A DNA stretch of 58,407 nt from Streptomyces cupreus. Its GTDB lineage: Bacteria > Actinomycetota > Actinomycetes > Streptomycetales > Streptomycetaceae. Each line of letters opens with the position of its first letter. Positions within the stretch are counted from its first letter, which is position 1. The notes below the pieces were generated by a model that did no database searches, was not told where the DNA came from, and was given only the letters and a program-made list of their open reading frames with translations. The position numbers were made by a program, and so were the translations under genes. Positions 1 to 7,197 of this stretch are shown in pieces. The stretch is taken from positions 1 through 58,407 of the forward strand of contig NZ_JACMSF010000054.1 of the NCBI RefSeq assembly GCF_014257025.1, given 5' to 3'.

Positions 1-423
1 ACGGGCTTTCCTCCGGGCGCTTCCCTTCGTTCTTGCGTTTCCGACTCTATCAGACCTTTTTCCGATCCGATTCCCTGTCGGCGGGATTCGCTTTCCGGCC
101 TCTCGACCTTCCGGCGGTGTTGACTTTATCAGATCCTCTCGGCGTCTGACGCCCAGTCAACCGGGCTTGTCCTCACGGCCGTTGGGCCGTTCCGACGTCT
201 CAAACCTTAGCGGATTCCCCCGGCAGTTCCTAATCGGGCTGCCGAGCCCCATTCGAATTGAATTCGGGCACGCCGAATTCATCCCGGCTGGGAGATCGTG
301 CTGGTGGTTTGAGGTGCCGCTCATGCGGCGGAGGTGTTGTCGAAGAACCGTTACGGCTCGGCGGCAACCCGAAGAACTCTACGGATCTGACAGGGGGGTG
401 TCAAGCGGCCCCTGTCAAGATCT
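1..423 (-). promoter_or_regulatory. Tandem promoter region of an rRNA operon (rRNA genes lie beyond the left edge)
   Basis: This is the only long non-coding, relatively AT-rich stretch at the left edge. Read on the minus strand it carries four -10-like hexamers: TAGAGT (376-381), TAAGGT (204-209), TAAAGT (123-128) and TAGAGT (44-49). The outermost has a textbook -35 TTGACA (399-404) at a 17-bp spacer. Blocks such as TCTGATAAAGTC and TCTGATAGAGTCGG repeat. The downstream run matches, from memory, the leader that precedes 16S rRNA in Streptomyces rrn operons, which are known to have about four tandem promoters (rrnD P1-P4). No 16S sequence is present in the window, so the assignment rests on this similarity. 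Confidence 0.75.
376..404 (-). promoter_or_regulatory. Outermost rrn promoter, TTGACA-17-TAGAGT
   Basis: On the minus strand TTGACA is followed after 17 bp by TAGAGT, close to the housekeeping (HrdB-type) consensus. It is the best-matching promoter in the window and points toward the left edge, away from the marR gene. Confidence 0.65.
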
Positions 424-975
424 TTAATCGAGGTCGGTCAGCCGGCCGCCGGCGTCCGGCTGGGCATGCTCCACCCTGCGCAGCAGTCGGGTGAGGACCT
501 CGCCGAGGGCCGTGCGCTCCTCCGGGGAGAGGTCCTGGAGCAGGTCCTCCTCGAAGCCCGAGGCGAGCCGCATGGCCTCCATCCACTTCTCCCGGCCCTC
601 CGTCGTGAGTTCCACGATGACGCGGACCCGGTTGGACTCGTCGCGCTCCCGGGTGACCAGCCCCTCGGTGACCATGCGGTCGATCCGGTGGGTCATCGCG
701 GCCGGTGTCAGGCCGAGGCGCTTGGCGAGCTCGCTCGGGCCCATCCGGTACGGGGCGCCGGAGAGGACGAGGGCCTTGAGGACCTCCCACTCGGTGTTGC
801 TGATGCCGAGCGTGGCGGTCTGGCGGCCGTAGGCGACGTTCATGCGGCGGTTCAGCCGGGACAGCGCGGAGACGATCTTCTCGACCCGGGGGTCGAGGTC
901 CCGGAACTCGCGCTGGTAGGCGGCGATCTGCTCTTCGAGTGTCGGCTCGCTGCTGATGCCGGAGTTGTCGCCCAT
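424..975 (-). CDS. MarR-family transcriptional regulator
   Basis: A 183-residue protein with a MarR winged helix. The central part has the HTH (LGISNTEWEVLKAL, then GPSELAKRLGLTPAAMTHRIDRM, roughly residues 60-110), followed by the wing RDESNRVRVIVELT. The N-terminal 40 residues are helical and acidic. It is transcribed divergently from the MFS transporter beginning at 1103. This is the usual arrangement for a MarR repressor controlling an efflux pump, and the AT-rich gap between them holds candidate operators. The ligand cannot be read from sequence. The ATG at 975 is preferred because the reading frame just upstream looks non-coding. Confidence 0.88.
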   Translation of the reverse strand: MGDNSGISSEPTLEEQIAAYQREFRDLDPRVEKIVSALSRLNRRMNVAYGRQTATLGISNTEWEVLKALVLSGAPYRMGPSELAKRLGLTPAAMTHRIDRMVTEGLVTRERDESNRVRVIVELTTEGREKWMEAMRLASGFEEDLLQDLSPEERTALGEVLTRLLRRVEHAQPDAGGRLTDLD

Positions 976-1033
976 GGGCCGCAGTATCGCACGGCGGTAG
1001 TTGGCGTTGAAGTCCTTCCATGTGTACTCTTTA

Positions 1034-1085
1034 GGATCTAACTTTAGCTTTGAAGTCTTCAGATCTAACCACTTCAGGCCTAACT
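1034..1085. promoter_or_regulatory. Candidate MarR operator region between marR and MFS gene
   Basis: This AT-rich island in a GC-rich genome contains the 11-bp palindrome TGAAGTCTTCA (1051-1061) and three direct repeats ending in CTAAC (about 1038, 1065 and 1079). Its position in the divergent gap suits a repressor acting on both genes. Binding is inferred. Confidence 0.45.
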
Positions 1086-1102
1086 ACTTGAGAGAGGTGA
1101 AC

Positions 1103-2392
1103 GTGACCAGGGTGATGGGCGCAGCGATGCGCCGGATCCATGTGGGCAACGCACTCAGCGCGTTCGGGCTCGGCTTCACGGTCCCGTACCTGTACGTCTA
1201 TGTGGCGCAGGTGCGTGGTCTTGGTGCCGTGACGGCGGGGCTCGTACTCGCCGTGTTCGCCGTGGCCGCGCTGATCGTGCTGCCGTTCGCCGGGCGGGCG
1301 ATCGTCCGGCGGGGCCCGCTTCCGGTGCTGCTCGCCGCCCTGGTCACCGCCGCGTTCGGTGCGCTGAGCCTCGGCCTCGCGGGAAACGCCACGGCCGTAC
1401 TGCTGTCGGCGGCGGCGTTGGGTGCCGGTCAGGCCGTGATGCAGCCGGCGCTGGCGACGATGATCGTGGACGTGTCTACGGCGGGGACCCGGTCGCGGGC
1501 CTTCGCGATGCAGTTCTTCCTGCAGAACCTCGGTCTCGGCGTCGGCGGTCTCATCGGCGGTCACCTGGTCGACACGACCCGCGTCTCCTCTTTCACCCTT
1601 CTGTTCTCGATCGAGGCGGCGATGTTCCTGCTGCTGGTCGTGGTGATGGCGACGGTGCGGATGCCGCATTCGCCGCGGATCGGGGACGCGCCGGCGCGGT
1701 CGGCGAAGGGCAGCTGGAAGCAGTTGCTGGGGAACCGGGCGATGGTGCAGCTGTGTGTGCTGGGCTTCGTGCTGTTCTTCGCCTGCTACGGCCAGTTCGA
1801 GTCGGGGCTGAGCGCGTACGGCGTGGAAGCTGCCGGGATCTCTACGTCGGCGCTCGGGACGGCTCTGGCCGCCAACACGGCGATGATCGTCGTGGCGCAG
1901 TTCGCGGTGCTGAAGTTCGTGGAGCGGCGGCGTCGGTCTCGGGTGATCGCGGCGGTGGGGCTGATCTGGGCCGTGGCGTGGGTCGCGGCTGGGTATGCCG
2001 GGCTTGGGCATGGCAGCCAGGAGATGGCGACGGCGGCGTTCGTGTCGACGTACGCGCTGTTCGGGCTGGGTGAGGCGATGTTGTCGCCGACGGTCGCGCC
2101 GCTGGTGGCGGATCTGGCGCCCACGGGGATGGCCGGCCAGTACAACTCGGCGTTCGCCCTGGTGAAGCAGTTGGCGCTGGCGGTCGGCCCGGCGGTGGGT
2201 GGCCCGATGGGAGCCGCGCTGCACGCGCCGTACATCGTGACGTTCCTGCTGTTCTCGCTGGGCATCACGTACCTGGCGCTGCGCCTGGGCCGCCGGCTGA
2301 CGCCTGCGCAGGACCAGCCGTCCCTGGCGAAGAGCCGGGTGGTGGCGACGGGCGCCGCGACCCCGACAGACCCTGCCCGGGCACACGCCTGA
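1103..2392 (+). CDS. MFS transporter
   Basis: About 429 residues, all hydrophobic with 12 predicted membrane segments: a major facilitator superfamily permease. Typical features are the early GNALSAFGLGF helix, a basic loop after helix 2 (AGRAIVRRGPLPVL, resembling motif A) and a central cytoplasmic loop near residues 185-205. GTG at 1103 is chosen because AGAGAGG lies 5 bp upstream. The open frame extends back to 1001, but that part crosses the AT-rich operator region. Divergence from a MarR gene suggests regulated export of a small molecule. The substrate is unknown. Confidence 0.85.
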   Translation: MTRVMGAAMRRIHVGNALSAFGLGFTVPYLYVYVAQVRGLGAVTAGLVLAVFAVAALIVLPFAGRAIVRRGPLPVLLAALVTAAFGALSLGLAGNATAVLLSAAALGAGQAVMQPALATMIVDVSTAGTRSRAFAMQFFLQNLGLGVGGLIGGHLVDTTRVSSFTLLFSIEAAMFLLLVVVMATVRMPHSPRIGDAPARSAKGSWKQLLGNRAMVQLCVLGFVLFFACYGQFESGLSAYGVEAAGISTSALGTALAANTAMIVVAQFAVLKFVERRRRSRVIAAVGLIWAVAWVAAGYAGLGHGSQEMATAAFVSTYALFGLGEAMLSPTVAPLVADLAPTGMAGQYNSAFALVKQLALAVGPAVGGPMGAALHAPYIVTFLLFSLGITYLALRLGRRLTPAQDQPSLAKSRVVATGAATPTDPARAHA

Positions 2393-2481
2393 GCTTCTTC
2401 GCCCCCGCCGCCCTTACCGGTCCCATCCCAGGGGGCTCTGCCCCCTGGACCCCCGCTCCTCAAACGCCGGAGAGGCTGCTT

Positions 2482-4128
2482 CTAGCCTGTGCGCGGCAAT
2501 GCGAACTCGCACCACACCGCCTTGCCGCCCCCCGGCGTCCGGCGGGAGCCCCACGCTGAGGCGATTGTGGCGACGATGGCGATGCCTCGGCCCGATTCGT
2601 CGCCCGGTTCCGCTCGGCGGCGGCGCGGGAGGTGGTCGTCTCCGTCCGTGACCTCGACGATGAGGCGGCGGTCGGTTCGGCGCAGGCGCAGGCGCATGGG
2701 TGGGGTGCCGTGCTGGAGGCTGTTGGCCACCAGCTCGCTCGCCGCCAGGACGCCCAGGTCGTGCAGGTCCGTCGGGAACCGCCAACTCGTCAGCACGCCG
2801 GAGGCGAACGCACGCGCGCGTGGCGCCGCTTCCACGCCCCCGAGCAGTTCCAGGGCCGCGTTGCGGAAGAGGTCGCCGTCCGGGCCCGTGCGGGCCGGGT
2901 GCTGCAGGACCAGGACCGCGACGTCGTCGTCGTGGTCCGCCGTGACCCCCGCCGAGCGGACCAGACGGTCGCAGACGACCTGGGGTGTGCCCTTGGCGCC
3001 GGCCAGGGCGCGCTCCAGGGACGCGATGCCCTCGTCCAGGTCCTCGTCCCGGCGTTCGACCAGGCCGTCCGTGTAGAGGACGGCCGTCGAGCCGGGGCTC
3101 AGCGGGATCGAGCCGGACGCGTGCATCCAGCCTCCGGTGCCGAGCGGCGGGCCCGTCGGCTCGTCGGCGCGCAGCACCGTGCCGTTCTCGTCGCGGACCA
3201 GGATCGGCAGATGGCCGGCGGAGGCGTACACCAGCCGGCCTTCGTTCGGGTCGTGGACGGCGTAGACGCAGGTGGCGATCTGGTTGGCGTCGATCTCGGT
3301 GGCGAGGCCGTCCAGCAGTTGCAGTACCTCGTGCGGGGGCAGGTCCAGGCGGGCGTAGGCGCGGACCGCCGTACGGAGTTGGCCCATGACGGCCGCCGCT
3401 CGCACGCCTCTGCCCATCACGTCGCCGATCACCAGTGCCGTACGGCCGCCGCCCAGGGTGATGACGTCGTACCAGTCGCCGCCGACCGCGGCCTCCGTGC
3501 CGCCGGGCTGGTAGGTCGCCGCGATGCGCAGGTCGTCCGGCTGTTCGAGTTCCTGGGGGAGCAGTGATCGCTGGAGCGTGACCGCGGTCTCGCGCTGGCG
3601 GCGTTCGCTGGCGCGCAGGCGCTCGGCGGCCTCGGCGTGGTCGGTGACGTCCGTGGCGAAGATCAGCACTCCTCCGTCGCCCTCGGCGACCGGGGTGCAG
3701 GTGAAGGTGTAGGAGCGGCCGTCGGGGGCCTTGCGGGACTTGACCGTGCGGGGCTTGCCGCTGCGCAGGACCTGGTCGAGGAGCGGAAGCAGGCCCAGTT
3801 CGTCCAGCTCCGGCAGGGCCTCGCGGGCCGGTTCGCCCAGCGGGCGGACGCCGAAGGCGGTGGCGTAGGTGTCGTTGACGTAGGCGAGGCGGTGGTCGGT
3901 GCCGTGGACCAGGGCGACGAGGGCGGGCACGCGGTCCAGCACCTCGCGGACCGGTAGTTCGTCGAGGGCCGGGACGGGCGGGGCCTCGCCGGTGAGCTGT
4001 TCGGCTCTGGCCGCGGGGACGGAGCCCGCGCTCTCGCCGCGCCGCTCCGCGGGGACCGCGTGTTCGGTCCGCGCTGCGGCGCGGCGCTGCGTTCCGGGGA
4101 GCCGGGCGCTCCAGCGCGTGAAGTTCAC
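2482..4128 (-). CDS. PAS - SpoIIE-type PP2C phosphatase - HATPase signalling protein
   Basis: A 548-residue cytoplasmic regulator with three domains. A PAS-like sensor comes first (about residues 60-165). A PPM/SpoIIE serine phosphatase follows (about 185-400), with the metal-binding motifs GGDWYD, GDVMGRG, YTDGLVE and DDDVAVLVL. A GHKL anti-sigma-type ATPase domain closes the protein (about 415-545), with the N-box ELVANSLQHG and a GRGIAIV glycine box. Such proteins act in partner-switching pathways, dephosphorylating anti-anti-sigma factors and/or binding sigma factors. GTG at 4128 is chosen because AAGGA sits just upstream. An upstream ATG at 4392 would add 88 low-complexity residues and overlap the ndh gene. 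Confidence 0.85.
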   Translation of the reverse strand: MNFTRWSARLPGTQRRAAARTEHAVPAERRGESAGSVPAARAEQLTGEAPPVPALDELPVREVLDRVPALVALVHGTDHRLAYVNDTYATAFGVRPLGEPAREALPELDELGLLPLLDQVLRSGKPRTVKSRKAPDGRSYTFTCTPVAEGDGGVLIFATDVTDHAEAAERLRASERRQRETAVTLQRSLLPQELEQPDDLRIAATYQPGGTEAAVGGDWYDVITLGGGRTALVIGDVMGRGVRAAAVMGQLRTAVRAYARLDLPPHEVLQLLDGLATEIDANQIATCVYAVHDPNEGRLVYASAGHLPILVRDENGTVLRADEPTGPPLGTGGWMHASGSIPLSPGSTAVLYTDGLVERRDEDLDEGIASLERALAGAKGTPQVVCDRLVRSAGVTADHDDDVAVLVLQHPARTGPDGDLFRNAALELLGGVEAAPRARAFASGVLTSWRFPTDLHDLGVLAASELVANSLQHGTPPMRLRLRRTDRRLIVEVTDGDDHLPRRRRAEPGDESGRGIAIVATIASAWGSRRTPGGGKAVWCEFALPRTG

Positions 4129-4342
4129 GAATCCTTGCCTCGTGTCGTCGTCTTCGGCCAGCCCGGACCCGGCCGGGGGTCTGGGGGGTGGCTCCCCGGG
4201 GATGCAGCACTGTGGGGACGGTCTCGTGGGAGTCGTAGGGCGGGCGGCTGCCCGTCCAGGGTCGGGGGTCAGTCTGGCAGTGTGGCGGACCGGGCCGACA
4301 TCCGTCAGACGCCCGCCGGGTCGGTGGAGTTCCTCGGTCCGG

Positions 4343-5722
4343 TCAGGACGACCCCTTCGGGTCGTTGTCGCTGTCGACAGGAGGCTTTCCACCGGCCGCG
4401 AGTTCGAACTCCGCTCGGGGATGTTCGAGTGAACCGAGGGAGACGATCTCCCTCTTGAAGAGCCCCGACAGGGTCCATTCGGCCAGGACGCGGGCCTTTC
4501 GATTGAAGGTGGGCACCCTGCTGAGGTGGTAGACGCGGTGCATGAACCAGGCAGGGTAGCCCTTCAGCTTGCGCCCGTAGACGTGTGCGACGCCTTTGTG
4601 CAGCCCCAGGGAGGCCACCGAGCCGACGTACTTGTGCGAGTACGTCTCAAGCGGCTCGCCGCGCAGGGAGTGCGCGATGTTGTCGCCGAGGACCTTGGCC
4701 TGGCGCAGCGCGTGCTGGGCGTTGGGGGCGGTCTGTGTGCCGGGTTCCGCGGCGGTCACGTCGGGGACGGCGGCGGCGTCTCCCGCGGCCCACGCGTGCG
4801 TGGCGCCGTCGATCGTCAGCTCGGCGGTGCATTTCAGCCGTCCGCGCTCGGTGAGCGGGAGGTCGGTGGCGGCGACTACAGGGTGGGGTTTGACGCCGGC
4901 CGTCCACACGACCGTTCGGGTCGGGAAGCGGGCGCCGTCGCTGAGCACCGCTATCCGGTCGGCGCAGGATTCGAGCCGGGTCTTCAGACGTACGTCGATG
5001 TTGCGGCGGCGCAGTTCGGTGACGGTGTAGCGGCCCATCTCCTCGCCGACCTCGGGGAGGATGCGGTCCGAGGCCTCGACGAGGATCCACTTCATGTCCT
5101 CGGGGCGGATGTTGTGGTAGTAGCGCGCGGCGTAGCGGGCCATGTCCTCCAGCTCGGCGAGCGCTTCGACGCCCGCGTAGCCGCCGCCGACGAAGACGAA
5201 GGTCAGGGCCGCGTCGCGGATCGCGGGGTCGCGGGTGGAGGAGGCGATGTCCATCTGCTCGATGACGTGGTTGCGCAGTCCGATGGCCTCTTCGACCGTC
5301 TTGAATCCGATGCCGTGGTCGGCGAGTCCGGGCACGGGGAGGGTGCGGGAGACCGAGCCGGGGGCGAGGACGAGTTCGTCGTAGGAGATCTGTTCGGTGC
5401 CGGTGCCCTCCTCCTCGGTGGCGAGGGTGGTGAGGGTCGCGGTGCGCTTCGCGTGGTCGATGGAACGGACCTCGCCGATGACGACCCGGCAGCGGTCGAG
5501 GACGCGGCGCAGCGGTACGACGACATGGCGGGGGGAGATCGAACCGGCCGCCGCCTCGGGAAGGAACGGTTGATAGGTCATGTAGGGGTCGGGGGAGACG
5601 ACCGTGACCTCGACTTCTCCGCGCTTGATTTCTGGTTTCAACTTTCGCTGGAGTCGCAGGGCCGTGTACATCCCGACGTAGCCGCCGCCGACAACAAGAA
5701 TGCGCGCACGTTCCTTCACCAT
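4343..5722 (-). CDS. ndh: Type II NADH dehydrogenase (NAD(P)/FAD-dependent oxidoreductase)
   Basis: About 459 residues with two Rossmann nucleotide-binding motifs. ILVVGGGYVGMYTALRL near the N-terminus binds FAD, and FVFVGGGYAGVEALAEL in the middle binds NADH. The C-terminus has the membrane-associating helix typical of NDH-2 (about AWFMHRVYHLSRVPTFNRKA). It is expected to pass electrons from NADH to menaquinone without pumping protons. The ATG at 5722 immediately precedes the first beta strand, as in homologues. The frame remains open to 5872, but those 50 residues look non-coding. It lies upstream of, and on the same strand as, the PAS-phosphatase gene, 214 bp away. Confidence 0.88.
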   Translation of the reverse strand: MVKERARILVVGGGYVGMYTALRLQRKLKPEIKRGEVEVTVVSPDPYMTYQPFLPEAAAGSISPRHVVVPLRRVLDRCRVVIGEVRSIDHAKRTATLTTLATEEEGTGTEQISYDELVLAPGSVSRTLPVPGLADHGIGFKTVEEAIGLRNHVIEQMDIASSTRDPAIRDAALTFVFVGGGYAGVEALAELEDMARYAARYYHNIRPEDMKWILVEASDRILPEVGEEMGRYTVTELRRRNIDVRLKTRLESCADRIAVLSDGARFPTRTVVWTAGVKPHPVVAATDLPLTERGRLKCTAELTIDGATHAWAAGDAAAVPDVTAAEPGTQTAPNAQHALRQAKVLGDNIAHSLRGEPLETYSHKYVGSVASLGLHKGVAHVYGRKLKGYPAWFMHRVYHLSRVPTFNRKARVLAEWTLSGLFKREIVSLGSLEHPRAEFELAAGGKPPVDSDNDPKGSS

Positions 5723-6107
5723 CCCATGACGCACCCAGCGCTTGAGTTTGTCCACAGGCTCGGCAATTTGTGTGCCCGTGAGCCATCGCGCCGCCGGGTT
5801 GGCCGAATTGCCGGAGTGCGGGGAAAGTCCGCAGGTCAACGGGTGTGCGCCGGGGGGTCGCAGGGGGTGCAATCGGGACGTATACGACCCGTACGCCGAT
5901 CGGGGGGCGCTCCGTGCGGAACGTGCCCCTTCTGAATTGACTCCCTCTCAACTATGTTCGTGTGTCGACGGTGTGTAGGGGGATGCGCTCGTCGGGCTCA
6001 AGGGTTCGCGACGGGCGGGCTCGGGTCCGGGCATGTTCCTCGACGCTCCGGCTGTCGAATGGCGGGGAGAGTCTCCGGGGGGAGACGTCATTACCGGGGG
6101 AACGCTT

Positions 6108-6905
6108 ATGCATGTTCAGGACTCTCATTGGTCGTCCACGTCCGCCATCGCACCCGGTGGCGGAGCGATGGGCGGGGCGATGGGTGGAGCCATGAGCGCG
6201 GCGGGGAACGGACGCGAGAGTGCGCGGACGACACCGCTGCGGGTGGACGCACAGCGCAATCTGGAGCACGTGCTGCGCGCGGCGCGCGAGGTCTTCGGCG
6301 AGCTGGGTTACGGCGCGCCGATGGAGGATGTGGCGCGGCGTGCGCGGGTCGGTGTCGGGACGGTGTACCGGCGCTTCCCGAGCAAGGACGTCCTGGTGCG
6401 CCGGATAGCCGAGGAGGAGACCTCCCGGCTGACCGAGCAGGCCCGGTCGGCGCTCGGGCAGGAGGACGAGCCGTGGTCGGCGCTCTCGCGCTTCCTGCGG
6501 ACGTCGGTGGCGTCGGGTGCCGGGCGGCTGCTGCCGCCGCAGGTGCTGCGCGTCGGGGTCGCGGAGGAGCACGCGGACGGCGTGGGGTTCGACGAGGCGC
6601 GGGTGCCGCAGCAGCGGATCCAGCCGGGCTCGGGCGAGCTGCGGCTGGTGCCGGGAGAGACTCCGGCGGGTCCGGCCGTGCCCGCGGAGGACGATGCCGG
6701 GGCTTCGGCGCTGCTGGAGGTCGTGGGGCAGCTCGTCGAGCGGGCGCGTGCGGCGGGTGAGCTGCGGGCCGATGTGTCGGTGGCGGACGTCCTGCTGGTG
6801 ATCGCGACGGCGGCGCCCTCGCTGCCGGACGCGGCGCAGCAGGCGGCGGCCTCGGCACGGCTGCTGGACATCCTGCTGGAGGGGCTTCGTTCGCGGCCGT
6901 CCTGA
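6108..6905 (+). CDS. atrA: TetR-family regulator, AtrA-like
   Basis: A 265-residue protein. After a flexible N-terminus with GGAMGGAMGGAM comes a TetR HTH (about residues 50-95: RNLEHVLRAAREVFGELGYG, then EDVARRARVGVGTVYRRF). The ligand-binding C-terminal domain has GC-rich codons throughout. Sequence and position beside ndh match, from memory, AtrA (SCO4118), which activates actII-ORF4 in S. coelicolor and acts on N-acetylglucosamine-related and other genes. ATG 6108 follows CCGGGGGAA at suitable spacing. An in-frame ATG at 6192 is a possible alternative. Confidence 0.78.
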   Translation: MHVQDSHWSSTSAIAPGGGAMGGAMGGAMSAAGNGRESARTTPLRVDAQRNLEHVLRAAREVFGELGYGAPMEDVARRARVGVGTVYRRFPSKDVLVRRIAEEETSRLTEQARSALGQEDEPWSALSRFLRTSVASGAGRLLPPQVLRVGVAEEHADGVGFDEARVPQQRIQPGSGELRLVPGETPAGPAVPAEDDAGASALLEVVGQLVERARAAGELRADVSVADVLLVIATAAPSLPDAAQQAAASARLLDILLEGLRSRPS

Positions 6906-6967
6906 CGGGGCGGGGTGACGTTGACTCGAAAAGGTGACGAGGGGGCGTGGGCGCCGCGCGCGCTCCC

Positions 6968-7015
6968 GCCTCGGGAACACTCGGGGAACATTTCGGGAAT
7001 TCCGGTCGTAAGGCT
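6968..7015 (+). promoter_or_regulatory. Repeated GGGAA(C) boxes upstream of the sigma-factor gene; possible ECF-type promoter
   Basis: CGGGAACA, GGGGAACA and CGGGAATT recur at roughly 10-11 bp intervals. GGAAC (6985-6989) is followed 15 bp later by GTCG (7005-7008), which resembles GGAAC/GTC ECF promoters. Autoregulation by the downstream sigma factor is possible but unproven. Confidence 0.35.
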
Positions 7016-7197
7016 CAACTGCCGTACCCGGGAGCGTCATTTGAACCTTTCCCGTATGGGTGAAAGCCGGTACTGCGACGCATGAAGTGCCCACGGATGA
7101 GCGGATGACCCCTGCCGTCGGCTGCTGACCAAAATTCGATATGGCACTCTGACCCGGTGTTCGGGACTGGTTGGGCTGGCGGCGGGGGCTTTCCGCG

